A stretch of DNA of 64,000 nt, taken from Cryptomeria japonica (Eukaryota > Streptophyta > Pinopsida > Cupressales > Cupressaceae). Shown here piece by piece: positions 47,937 through 59,985 of the stretch (positions are counted from its first letter, which is position 1; every line of letters starts with the position of its first letter). A program made the translations under genes and the position numbers. The notes below the pieces were generated by a model. The model was not told the DNA's origin. It saw nothing but the letters and a program-made list of their open reading frames with translations, and did no database searches. The DNA lies in the NCBI RefSeq assembly GCF_030272615.1, contig NC_081405.1, positions 315,354,541 through 315,418,540 of the forward strand, given 5' to 3'.

Positions 47937-49470
47937 TGATAACTCAATGATGAACTGATAGTACTAACCCAGTACTGAGAGGGGGGGGGTGAATCAGTAT
48001 AGGCAAAAATATAGTCCTAAACCAGTCTGACAGCAAACACTTCAAATGACTAGCAAACAGTGACACCGGTTTCAAACAGAGTGCAACCGATAAAGCTAAG
48101 AATGTCTAAGACAAGCATTAACCGGTTACTCACTTAGCTTTTCACTCAACTCAAGACTACCCTATCATTTCACCCTTATGCATAAACAGGTAATCTATCA
48201 TCAGATCATAATAATAGCTACTTCAACATGTTTTATTGACAAGCATAAAACACATAACCATCATATGCTTGACAGACAATAACAAAGCATCACAAGATAA
48301 AAGCATCACACATGACACACATATTTTTCATGTGGAAACCCAACTGGGAAAAACCATGGTGGGGATGAATACCCACAAGCTATTTTTGAACTCTTTAGAA
48401 GTCCGCTCTGTTAGGAGCCTTGTCCGATTAGAGACATTACAATAGGTTCTGCTAGGAACCGATCCTGTTAGAGATCACCCGATTAAGGGATGGCTACAAT
48501 ACTTGGTTAAGGGTTAAACCATGTTAAAGGTTACCTTGTTAGAGGATTTCAAGAACTCAATAGCTAAAGGATTTCGAACTCAATAGCTTTGAATTACCCT
48601 GTTAAAGGATTTACAGCAAGCCGGTTAAGGCTATCCTATTAAGGGATTTTCCAACTGTTAAGGTGGTTAGAGATCAACAGGTATTACAATGATCTAGTAA
48701 CAGCACTCAATGCCAATGCAGATCCACTTAAGCTCCTCTTCACCTTCTGCACTTACACTCTGCAGGTATCACTTCTCTCCTTTTGGTCTAGCAAGAATCA
48801 CGTATCCCTTCTCTTGGATACACACACACAACTTTTGCCACAACTTTAGAAAGAATCACAACATTGACCTTATAGGAAAACAGTTAGGTCAATAGCATAA
48901 ACCCTAAACCCTAAACCTATTAGGTTAAGGAATTCAAATGGTTCAATCCTGACCATTGAGCACACTGCATTAAATGCAGCAGTTCTTGATCCAATCTCAA
49001 GACATTCTCCATCATCCATTTCCACCGATTTTGTGGCGGTTGGTAACCCATCACATGTTATCACCATTTTACAGACTTCTCACATTCCCGAGGTAGATAG
49101 GAACAATCTTCTTCATGCAAGATCCTTCAAGCGCACAAAGGCTTACATGGCAACATGATCTGTTCTTTGTTATCATGCTAATTCATTGCACACAGTCACC
49201 GATTGAGCCACACAGGCTTGAAGCACTTCAACTGGAAACCCTAAAGTTGAGACTACCAACCAGTAGTCATACAATGCTTCCATGTGCCGGTTCCCATAAC
49301 CATATGCCGATTCACCTTGAACAAGCACACCGCTTCACTTTGGCACAAATGTCGGTTCACAGTGTTATATCGGTTCTCTCATATGCTGGTTCTCACCTCT
49401 TCAACATATTGACATCAATGACAACATACAATGTCATTATGTCCTCATACCGGTTCACATAATACCAACA
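47937..49470 (-). repeat. Element E 3' LTR (left)
   Basis: Plus-strand ends TGATAACTC and ACCAACA. It holds two adjacent telomere-like CCCTAAA units at 48897-48918. Confidence 0.95.
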
Positions 49471-49713
49471 ATCTCCCCCTTTGGTATTGATGGCAATATA
49501 CAAAGATATCTCTCTGTTTCACATCTTCTCCCCCAATTTTTGCAGATATCTTCTTCACTTCACATCTTCTCCCCCTTTGACAACAATGCCAAAGTGGAGG
49601 CACAAGCTTCCCTGTTCCATTATGTTGCTCCCCCTAAGGAGTAGCATCCTTCAACACATCAATCCAAAATAAATTTGACTATGCAATACCTGAATGATGT
49701 GGAGCATATGCTT

Positions 49714-52700
49714 TTAGTTTACCTCCTGAAGGGGCAACATACCTAATTCACCTCTTAAGTACAAAAATGTAATCTTTGGGAGAGGCTTGGTGAATATGTT
49801 TGCTAACTGCTCCTTACTGGAAACATGTTCCAGTGCAATCTCTTTGTTCTGAACCTTTTCCATTAAGAAATGATACTTAAGCTCAAAGTGCTTGGTTCTA
49901 GAATGTAAAACCGGATTCTTGGAGATATTAATTGCACTAGTATTGTCAAAAAATATACTTATCGGTTCAGATACAAGAACTTTGAAGCCATTTAATACAT
50001 GCTTCATCCAAATTGTTTGAGTGCAGTTCATGAAAGCTGCAACATACTCTACTCCCATTGTAGACTGAGAGATACAACTCTGCTTCTTACTCATCCATGA
50101 GACCAGTCTACCACCAAGAAAGAATGCACCACCGATTGTGCTTTTCCGGTCATCTATATTGCCTGCCCAATCAGCATCTGTGTATACTTTCAAGTTGAAA
50201 TCCTTTCTATCAGGATACCACAATCCATAGTCAACAGTTCTCTTCAGATACCTAAGAACTCGCTTGACTGCAACCAAGTGAGATTCTCTTGGGCTTTTCT
50301 GGAATCTTGCGGTAATGCCAACTGCATGTGCAATATCTAGTCTATTATGCACTACATAATGCAACTTACCAATCATTGATCGGTATTCCTTCTCATCAAC
50401 CAATTCTAAGTCATCTTCTTTAGATATTTTACAACTGGTCACCATCGGAGTACCAACCGGTTTGCTATCTTCCATGCCAAAGGTCTTCAACACCTCTTTG
50501 ACATACTTGGACTGAGTGATAAAGATTCCATCCTTCATCTGCTGGATCTGCAGTCCAATGAAAAATTTAATCTCCCTTATGAGTGACATTTCAAACTCTT
50601 TCTTCATCTCATCTGCAAACTCATGACTCATCTTGTCATCTCCACCAAAGATAATGTCATCAACAAAGACCTCACAGATCAGGATCTGATCTCCTTTAGA
50701 CTTCAAGTAGATATTACTATCTTCACTTGTTATCTCAAATCCAATCTTCACAAGATGGGAATGCAAACGTTCATACCATGCCCTAGGTGCCTGCTTTAGT
50801 CCATATAAGGCTTTATGTAGCCTACATACCATGTCACTATCTTCAGATAGGAAAAACCCATCTGGATGCTCAATATACACCTCCTCTTCAAGTACACCAT
50901 TTAGGAATGCAGATTTTACATCCATTTGATATACCTTGAAGCCTTTAAAAGCTGCATATGCAAGAAGCATATGAACTCCTTCCAATCTACCTACAGGAGC
51001 AAAGGTTTCTCCATAGTCTTCTCCTTTTTCTTGAGCACATCCTTTGCACACTAATCGGGCTTTGTTTCTAATCATTGTTCCATCCTCATTCATCTTATTT
51101 CTGAAGACCCATTTGGTACCAATGACATTTTTATGCTCTGGTCTGGGTACCAAAGACCATGTACCATTTTTCTCTATCTGGTCAAGTTCCTCTTCCATTG
51201 CCTTGATCCAGTCTTCATCTTTATGTGCATCTTTGAATGTTTTAGGCTCAAATTCAGAGATCATACATGAGTTTTCTCTGACCTTTCTTCTTGTAAGGAT
51301 TCCTGCATCCTTATCTCCTATGATTTGCTTAGGATCATGATTCATCTTGACATACCGAGGAATGGTCTTGATAGATTCCTATTGCTTTTCTTCTTCATCC
51401 TCATCTCCATCAGCATCAGCATCTACATTTGTCAGTGTAGAAACATTGTTACTGGTACTCGGTTGGCTGTCAACCGATTCTGAGAAGGTTGCAACCGGTT
51501 CCGAGAAGGTTGCAACCGGTTCGTTTACCGCTTGCTCACTATCGGTTTCCTCAGTGTTCTCAAAGGTTTCATCAACTCTTAGATTGATGCTTTCCATAAT
51601 TCTCTGGGTCCTATTGTTGAAACACTTTAGAGCTATGCTCTTTGTGGAATATCCTAGGAATATTCCCTCATCACATTTCGCATCAAAATTGCTCTGGTGT
51701 TCACTCCTCTTGATGCAACATTTGCTACCAAACACTCTAAAGTAGCTGACCACAAGTGTCTTACTGGTCCAATACTCGTAAGGATTTTCATCCTTACCTT
51801 TCTTGATGAGTACCCGGTTCATTGTGTAGACTGTAGTGCTCACCGCTTCTCTCCAAAAGGTGTGAGCTACCTTTCCTTGAATCAACATGGTTCTAGCTGC
51901 TTCAACCATAGTCCGGTTATTCCTCTCTACTAGGCCATTCTGTTGTGGAGTCCGAGGGGCAGACAATTGCCTCTTGATGCCATGTTCTTCACAGTACTTG
52001 TTGAATTCACCGGAAGTGAATTCCCCTCCTTGATCAGTTCTTAGGCACTTGATCCTTTTACTGCTTTCCTTCTCCACTAATGCTCTAAAAGCTTTGAACT
52101 TTACAAAGGCTTCAGACTTGTCTTTCAAGAATGTGACCCACATCATTCTGGAGAAGTCATTAGTGAGAATCATGAAGTACCTATCACCCTACACACTTCT
52201 AGTTTTCATAGGACCACACAAATCAGTATGCACAAGATCAAGAAAGTTGTCAACAGTGAAAGATTTACCTTTAAAGGTTTAGGAAGACATTTTCCCCAAT
52301 TGACACTCTTTGCACAAGGTATTATCTAGTTTTCTTAGCACCGGTAACCCTCTAACTGCCTTGATCTTACTAGCCTTCACAATGTTATCAAAGTTTACAT
52401 GGTAGAGTCTCCTATGCCATATCCAACTATCATCAAATTTGGTCATAAGACATGTACTTATATTTGCATTCAGATGAAATAGGTTACCTTTGGTCTGCAT
52501 GTCAGTGGCCACCAATTCACCATTCTTTCCTTTGATTCTGCAAACTCCATTATTGAATTCCAGAGTGAGGCCAATGTCATTCAGCTGGGCAACACTCAAA
52601 AGGTTATGTCTAAGACCATCAACCCAATACACATTGTTAGCACTACTCTTTCCATTCAGAGAGATGGACCCTTTGCCTTTGACCATGCATGGTGCATCAT

Positions 52701-53020
52701 TTCCAAAGCGAACCACACCACCATCATACTCCTCCAAGGATAGAAACTTGCTCCGGTCACCAGTCATATGGTGAGAACAACCACTGTCAATGATCCACTC
52801 ATTGGAATTATCAAACCGGGAGACAAGAGCCTTCTTGTCTAACACATCTTCCTTGAAAGCAACAAACATAATATCTTCATTTTCTTCATCCTCTAATTCT
52901 TCATCTGTGACACCTTCATCAACTACCACAAAATAGTTTCTCCAGTTTCCTCCTTTGAATTTCTTGAACCTTTCCGGTTTGTCCTTGTTGTCGCCATTAG
53001 GACAGTTTACAGCAATATGT
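49714..53020 (-). pseudogene. pol: Element E pol: protease, integrase, RT, RNase H
   Basis: Single frame with three stops (52279 TAA, about 52191 TAG, 51379 TAG), each explainable from CAA or CAG. Protease: EWIIDSGCSHHMTGDRSKF, with an intact Asp-Ser-Gly. Integrase: HRRLYHVNFDNIV, CKECQLGK, RTDQGGEFTSGEF and SAPRTPQQNGLVERNNRT. RT: GTKWVFRNKMNEDG, MDVKSAFLNGVLEEEVY, LYGLKQAPRAWY and FVDDIIFGGDD, so both catalytic Asp remain. RNase H: YTDADWAGNIDDRKST is kept, but QSTMGVEYVAA has Gly where copia elements have the catalytic Glu. The end HFELKYHFLMEKVQ through LANIFTKPLPK is complete. It is less decayed than element A. Confidence 0.95.
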
Positions 53021-53833
53021 CCTATCTGGGTTACAAGAAAAGCATTTCAAAGGTAGCTTACCTCTGTATTTGTTGGTTCCTTTAGGAAGTTTCCTAGAAA
53101 GGAGAGCTTCAAATGCCATCAGAATCTCCTCATCATCCATTTCTCTACCCTGTCTTGGTTCACAACTAGTGCTAGCTTCTTTTCCTTTTCTGGATGGTAC
53201 TGTAGAAGCTTTAAAAGCTGATTCAGTCTTTTGAACACTGCCATTGAAACTATTTAGCTCATAGGCTGTCAACATTGCAATGATGGATTCTAGGGATACC
53301 TTAGTCTTGTCTATTGATCTTAGCTCCTGAATAGCAGCAACCCTTATTGCATAGACCGGCAATAGGGATCTTAGGACTTTGCTAACCACAGTGGAATCTT
53401 CTATTTTACCACCTGCACTCTTGATATCTCCAACAATTGTTTTGATTCTTATTCCATACTATTGAATGGTCTCACCTTCAACCATCCGCATATCTTCAAA
53501 CTTCCCTCTAAGGCTTTCTTCCTTAGCATGTTATACATGCTCATCACCGCCATAGATATTTTCAAGAGTATCCCATACCTCTTTGGGATTTACCATATCC
53601 TGAACATCAATAAACTCAATGTCAGATAAACTACTAATTAGGGCTTCCATGACTTGCCCATTCTCCTACATCTCTCTCTTTTGGTCATCGGTGAGAGTAC
53701 CGGTAGGAGCAACATAGGCATTCTCAACATAGCTCCAGTGTTGAGCACCCATGCTTCTGATGTATATTTTCATTCTATCTTTCCATATACTGAAATTTTC
53801 TCTGTTAAACTTTGGACCTTCCCTTTTCATCAT
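53021..53833 (-). pseudogene. gag: Element E gag
   Basis: Starts MMKREGPKFNRENFSIWKD. The Gag fold is recognisable (MEALISSLSDIEFIDVQDMV, KEVWDTLENIYGG, LRGKFEDMRMVEGETIQ). Three stops, TAG near 53668, TAA near 53529 and TAG near 53460, all explainable from CAG or CAA. The nucleocapsid starts KCFSCN; one extra C near 53022 shifts the frame, and the rest of a C-x2-C-x4-H-x4-C knuckle continues in the pol frame. Confidence 0.85.
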
Positions 53834-53904
53834 TAGACTAGGATCTTTACCTCAAGCGGTTAAGCTTATAGCACAGAGGACCTGGAGGATGCTCTAATAC
53901 CAAT

Positions 53905-55437
53905 TGATAACTCAATGATGAACTGATAGTACTAACCCGATACTAAGAGGGGGGGGTGAATCAGTACAGGCAAAAATACAGTCCTAAACTTGTCTGACAG
54001 CAAACACTTCAAATGACTGGCAAACAGTGACACCGGTTTGAAACAGAGTGCAACCAATAAAGCTAAGAATGTCTAAGACAAGCATTAACCGATTACTCAC
54101 TTAGCTTTTCACTCAACTCAAGACTACCCTATCGTTTCACCCTTATTCATAAACAAGTAATCTATCATCAGATCATAATAACAGCTAGTTCAACATGTTT
54201 TATTGACAAGCATAAAACACATAACCATCATATGCTTGACAGACAATAGCAAAGCATCACAAGATAAAAGCATCACACATGACACACATATTTTTCACGT
54301 GGAAACCCAACTGGGAAAAACCACGGTGGGGATGAATACCCACAAGCTATTTTTTAACTCTTTAAAAGTCCACTTTGTTAGGAGCCTTGTCCGGTTAGAG
54401 ACATTACAATAGGTTCTGCTAGGAACCGATCCTGTTAGAGATCACCCGATTAAGGGATGGCTACAATACCTGGTTCAGGGTTAAACCATGTTAAAGGTTA
54501 CCTTGTTAGAGGATTTCAAGAACTCAATAGCTAAAGGATTTCGAACTCAATAGCTTTGAATTACCCTGTTAAAGGATTTACAGCAAGCCGGTTAAGGCTA
54601 CCCTGTTAAGGGATTTTCCAACTGTTGAGGTGGTTAGAGATCAATAGGTATTACAATGATCTAGTAACAACACTCAATGCCAATGCAGATCCGCTTAAGC
54701 TTATCTTCACCTTCTGCACTTACACTCTACAGGTATCACTTCTCTCCTTTTGGTCTGGCAAGAATCACGTATCCCTTCTCTTGGATACACACACACAACT
54801 TTTGCCAACAACTTTAGAAAGAATCACAACATCGACCTTATAGGAAAACAGTTAGGTCGGTAGCATAAACCCTAAACCCTAAACCTGTTAGGTTAAGGAA
54901 TTCAAATGGTTCAATCCTGACCATTGAGCACACTGCATTAAATGCAGCAGTTCTTGATCCAATCTCAAGACATTCTCCATCGTCCATTTCCACCGATTTT
55001 GTGGCGACTGATAACCCATCACATGTTATCATCATTTTACAGACTTCTCACATTCCCGAGGTAGATAGGAACAATCTTCTTCATGCAAGATCCTTCAAGC
55101 ACACAAGGTTTACATGGCAACATGATCTGTTCTTTGTTATCATGCTCACTCATCACACAAAGTCACTAATTGAGCCACACAAGCTTGAAGCACTTCAACT
55201 AGAAACCCTAAAGTTGAGACTACCAACCGGTAGTCATACAACACTTCCATATGTCGGTTCCCATAACCATATGTTGGTTCACCTTGAACAAGCACACAAC
55301 TTCACTTTGGCACAAATGTTGGTTCACAGTGTTATACTGGTTCTCTCATATGTCGGTTCTCACGTCTTCAGCATATTGATATCAATGACAACATACAATG
55401 TCATTATGTCCTCATACTGGTTCACATAATGCCAACA
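53905..55437 (-). repeat. Element E 5' LTR (right)
   Basis: Same as the left LTR with scattered changes. It would hold the promoter for the minus-strand transcript. Confidence 0.95.
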
Positions 55438-55442
55438 ACCAT

Positions 55443-56013
55443 ATAGTGTCAATATGGGTCATATGGTGTCCTCAGGGGTCATCAGGTGTCTTGTGACCCC
55501 TTAGGACACCATATGGTGTTGTTATGGGTCGTATGGTGTCCTAAGGGGTTATGTGGTGTCCTATGACATGTTAGGATACCATATGATATTGTTATGGGTT
55601 GTATGGTGTCCTAAGAGGTCATATGGTGTCCTATGACCCCTTAGGACATCATATGACCCCTTAGGACACCATATGACCCATTAGGTGTCATTAGGGGTCA
55701 TATTGTATCCTAAGGGGTCATATGGTGTCCTATGACCATTTAGGACACCATATGACCCCTGAGGACACCATATGACCCATTAGGTGTCATTAGGGGTCAT
55801 ATTGTATCCTAAGAGATCATATGGTGTCCTATGACCAATTAAGACACCATATGACCCCTGAGAACATCATATGGTGTTGTTATGGGTTGTATTGTGTCCT
55901 AAGGTGTCATATGGTGTGCCCTTAGGGCCCCATATGACTCCTTAGGTGTTGTCAGGGGTCATATGGTGTCTTGTGACCCTTTAGAACACCACTTGGTGTT
56001 GTTGTGGGTCGTA
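55443..56013. repeat. Palindromic CATATG satellite, right of element E
   Basis: Continuation of the same 20-bp satellite after element E. The join across the ACCAT duplication restores a normal unit. Confidence 0.92.
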
Positions 56014-56016
56014 TGT

Positions 56017-58143
56017 TAAGGAGGAGGGGGAGAGAGATAGAGAGGAAGAGAGAGAACTATAGAGGGGACATATAGATAGGCAAGAGACCTAGATTTCAAG
56101 AGAGGAATGAGAAAGATAGAGGGGGATAAAGAGAGGTGGGTAACGAGACCTATATGCAAAGGCAGATAAGTGGAGAAGAAGGGAGGGAGAAACCTAGAGA
56201 GGGGAGAGAGGGTGGGTTGGAGAGTTAATGAACTAGACAATGAAGAGAGAGAATAACAGAGGAAGAGAGATAATGAGAGAGTGGGGGAAGGATATATAAA
56301 TGGAGAGGAGAAGAAAGGAAGGGAGAGATCGAGAGAGGGAAGGGAGAGAGAAGAGAAGAGATAGAAGAACAAAGAGATGAGTAAGAGGGGATGGATGGAG
56401 AGGTAGAAATGGAGGGAGCGAGAGACCTAGAGAATGCGGAGATGGATCTAGGTTTGGAGAGAGAGAAGAGAGGGAGAGTGTTCATAAATAGATAGGGGCA
56501 AGGGAAAAGGAGAGAAAGGTGGAGAGGGAGGGAGATAACTAGAGGGTGGACAATTAGATAAGTGAGAAACCTAGAGGGGGAGAGAGAGGTGGGTAATAAT
56601 ATAGGGAGGGAGAGGTAGTGAGGTGAATAGGGAGGGAAGGAGAGCCCTATATATGGAGAGAGAGAGAGGATAGAAGGGATCGGTAGTGAACAAGAGAAAC
56701 GAGTGGGAGGGGAGAGAAATAATAAGAGAGTGAGAGAGAAGAGAGAGGAAGGGAGTCAAGGATATAAATTAGGGTACAAGGAAGAGATGAAAGGTAAAGA
56801 GGGTGGGATATACCTAGAGAAGGGAGAGAGAAGTGAGAGAGAAAAGAGATGGAGAAAGATAGGTGTAGAGTTTAGGGAAGATAAAGATAGTGAGATACGG
56901 ATCTAAAGAATGCTAATAGGAGAATGTTGATTACTGAAATTTGACTAAGTATGAAAGTCAATATGATCCTCTAAAAACAAGAATCTACATTATAACTCCT
57001 CTAGAGTTGAAACCACTCTAAAAAATCCTACCAATATATACATGAAATATAACTTAAAGTGACTTATACTTAAATATTATATTTCATGTATATATTCTCC
57101 TCTCATGATGGGTATAACTTGTGCCCAAGTTGAAAAATTTGCATCACAAAACCTTAAAATTGGACAATGCAGGACATTTGGCATGCGCCAAATGAAAAAA
57201 GTTGACTTTTCTCATTTGGTGCATGCCAAATGGGAAAAGCCTATTTTTTTCATTTGGCGAGCGCCAAATATGGCGCTCGCTAAATGGTCTACATTGGGAA
57301 TTACCAAACCTTTGGGTTGGATTGTACTTGGGCATCCAACCCATACAGTTGGACGACCATTTCAGGCCTGAGACATGTTTTTAACAGAGGATTAGAAAAT
57401 TTACACATATTTTTGGTCGTGCTCTCCATCAGGTTTGCACGTGTTTCAATAAAACTAAAAAAAATACCATAGAGACCTCGATCTATCTCTTAGCTATCCA
57501 AGCATGTAATTCTTTTCACATTTTTATTTCGTTAAGGCTTTCATCTATAATTTCTTTTGTTAGTGTGTTCGATTTTGGTCAAAAACCAACATGAACTATT
57601 TTGGGTATAGTTTTTTACACGTTCATCGAATTTTGAAAAAACTTACATTTTTAGAAACTAGACTCCATTCCACACAATTTTTTAAAAAAAAAAAATTGAT
57701 TTTTGATTAGTTATCAATGATTTTAAGGGGGAGCACGCTCAAATTTCTATTTTTCAGGATGTGTCCACTTCAAAAATTAGCTGAAAAATTTGGCATAAAC
57801 TACAAGGTGTTAGCTAATTTCTCACTAAAGCGATTTTAAAAATTCAATAAAAAAGTTAACATTTTAGGGGGGCCACAACAGACGCTATGTTATGTTTTTT
57901 GCATAAAAATAGGACCACTTTTTGTGGCCCCCCTTTTTGAAGCCCTTAATCTCCACCATTTTCAAAAAAAATTAGTAGTTTAGAAAGTAGACTTGAAGCA
58001 CTCTGACTCTTGTTCTTGTTGCATCTTCAAATTTGGAGTCTAACTATCTTCAATTTGTCATTGAAGTTCAAACTTTGTTGATTTCAGAAAAAAAGTGGCA
58101 TCTTAAGACCCCCTTTTGGTCCCACGACTTGGTGCACATACCC
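56017..58143 (-). repeat. Element F right arm
   Basis: GA-rich tract (56017-56885), mirrored unique part with CATATAGG-less TGATTACTGAAATTTGAC (about 56926), ATATATTCTCC (57090), hairpin block (57177-57296), then 57390-58080 with no left partner, and the terminal CCACGACTTGGTGCAC. Confidence 0.85.
57390..58080. other. Right-arm-only segment of element F
   Basis: About 650 bp absent from the left arm, AT-rich, non-coding, with repeated GGGGCCAC-like and reverse words near 57870-57935. Either lost from the left or inserted on the right. Confidence 0.6.
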
Positions 58144-58147
58144 GATG

Positions 58148-58958
58148 ACAAAAACGCAAAATAATCCAATGACTAGTCCAGTCATAGTTTGCATTTCATT
58201 TGCATTTTAGCTCGCATTTCATCCTTGCATGGGATCCTACAAGCTCCTTTTATTCAAGGCTAAATCTATTGCAGGAATCATCAAAGTATCATCACAAGTG
58301 TATATGCAATCAGAATGATGACTCATATCTCTCATGATATGATCAACCTAGAAAAAATCTTATGCTATCTCTCTCAACAGAATCAACATCAGCATATCCA
58401 AATATTTCTGCATCTTGCTATCAACAAACTGTCAGTTCTTTATCTATCAACCTTATCAAATCAAATCAATCGATCAAACCTAATCAATTCTATCACGTCT
58501 TATACAAGATGTATCCTTCCTAAAACCAGACAATCTGATTTTGATTCATGTCTTATACAGGATGTATCCTTCCTGAAACCAGATGTTCTGATCATGTCTT
58601 ATATAGGATGAATCCTTCCTTAAACCAGATGCTTTGATCATTGTTGTCTTATACAAGATGAATCCTTCTTGAAACTAGACTTAATCTAATCAATCAAGAT
58701 TTTTTAATCTTACCAATCTAAGCAATCAAGCTAATCAAAGAACTTGCATTTTCATCAACCACAGTTACAAAAATCAAATCAAATCTATCAGGATATCAAT
58801 CTCGCAAAAACTCCAAAGATCAATTATCTCAATTGATCTTCTGAGGGGGCATCATCATACCGGAATTTAACAATCAAGAGTTGGGGCATCCTATCAAATC
58901 AATACCATCATCAAAATGAGATTATTCTTTGAATCAACATGTCATCACACCTCGCTTC
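58148..58958. other. Element C 3' non-coding region with tandem repeat
   Basis: Four copies of GTCTTATACAGGATGTATCC-like units start at 58497, 58550, 58596 and 58646, in period of about 50 bp. The rest has many ATCAATC words and ends in the degraded purine tract at 58959-58972. No gene. Confidence 0.8.
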
Positions 58959-58972
58959 AAAGAGTAGCAAAA

Positions 58973-59980
58973 TGTATACACCTAAAAATGGTCTGAAAAT
59001 AATTAATTAAATAAGCAAATATTTAATTAATCCTCCTCCCCAATTTAATTGAATTCACTAAGCAATTTGATTAAATTTCCTTTTCATCTACTTATTAATA
59101 AATCTAAGGATTTATTTAATAGGTTCATTCCATCTTCTTAAATTAATTAATTCCCTCATCCAAAATCATTTCTTCTAATCCCTTAATTAATTAAAACAAA
59201 TCAATTATGAGTTGTTGAGATTAATTATCCTTTTCATATTATTTGAATTTTTAAATTCAAATTCTCCTAACTTCTACCACTTCTAAACCTAACCATTCCT
59301 AAACCTAACCCATTCTACCTACCCCCATGTCCCCTTTCATCCAACATCTTCTAAAACCTTGTGACACTTGTCACTAAGTGTTCCCTTTCATCTAACCCCT
59401 TCTAGAATCCTCTTGACACTTGTTACCATAGAGATGACAGATGTTCCCTTTAATCCAACCCCCTTTGCCATCCTCCTCCAATTTAACCATTGATATCTTC
59501 AGATCAATCTTGATCGTTGATTCTTGCCACATCACCCCTAGCCTTGGGAAATCCTATAAATAGACCCCATTTTGGAGCAATTTCATATCATGATTGCATC
59601 CCATCTCATTCTCATCTTATGCATTGTTATTATAGGCATCTAGCTTATAGTTTATCAATTTTAGCAATATTATCATGCTCAATTTTAGCTTAAATCTTAG
59701 CTTAGTCATGCTAGATCAATCATTCATATAGATTAATCATGCTATTCTTGTTAAGATCATGCATTTTCATCATTCAAACCCTCCATCTAAGTGTAGTCAA
59801 GCCACTGGAATTTACATAATAAGATCTGAGAGCATTTTTCATACTCGCATTTACTAGGAGGCAATAAGTCGATTAGCTATGGTTTTGTCTTTCTTTGATT
59901 TAAATCTTATAACCATGCTTGTAATGATTTATTGAGTGCATTGTGTTTGTAGGTATAGGTACACTTCACAGAGCACGACA
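58973..59980 (+). repeat. Element C 3' LTR
   Basis: Matches 18012-19039 with several small deletions, notably near 59577 where about 25 bp of the 5' copy are missing. TATA box at 59555. Confidence 0.95.
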
Positions 59981-59985
59981 GAAAG

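Larger units (their letters stand above)
47932..55442 (-). mobile_element. Element E: Ty1/copia on the minus strand, TSD ACCAT
   Basis: LTRs 47937-49470 (1534 bp) and 53905-55437 (1533 bp). Read on the minus strand they begin TGTTGGCATTATG or a variant and end TTATCA. ACCAT at 47932-47936 and 55438-55442. Primer site TGGTATTAGAGC (minus) at 53891-53902; purine tract AAAGGGGGAGAT (minus) at 49471-49482. It cut the satellite of element F inside CACCAT/ATAGTG. LTRs differ by a few percent by eye. Confidence 0.97.
42299..58147. mobile_element. Element F: giant non-coding inverted-repeat element
   Basis: Ends GGGTAAGTGCACCAAG (42303) and, inverted, GGGTATGTGCACCAAG (ending 58143), with GATG on both sides (42299-42302, 58144-58147). 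Element B keeps an apparently uninterrupted version of the left junction (AAAGCTCAATGATGATAAC at 31166). Each arm, from outside in: terminal part, ATTTGGCG hairpin block, unique stretch with ATGAAATAT and GAATCTA, CT-rich tract (left) or GA-rich (right), then the CATATG satellite. The right arm has about 650 bp (57390-58080) not present in the left. It holds no transposase and copia element E sits in its centre. The superfamily is not assignable; the 4-bp target duplication is only a candidate. Confidence 0.75.
18007..59985 (+). mobile_element. Element C: RT-less Tat-type Ty3/gypsy host element, TSD GAAAG
   Basis: LTRs 18012-19039 (1028 bp) and 58973-59980 (1008 bp) start TGTATACACC and end GAGCACGACA. 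GAAAG lies on both outer sides (18007-18011 and 59981-59985). A primer site TGGCACCCACCGTGGGG starts at 19043, and a degraded purine tract precedes the 3' LTR. Element B (19450-35698) and element F (42303-58143) are nested in it; removing them leaves about 10 kb. Pol keeps protease, part of the second RNase H and integrase but lacks RT. The LTRs differ at several percent by eye, more than those of B, so C is the older. Confidence 0.95.
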
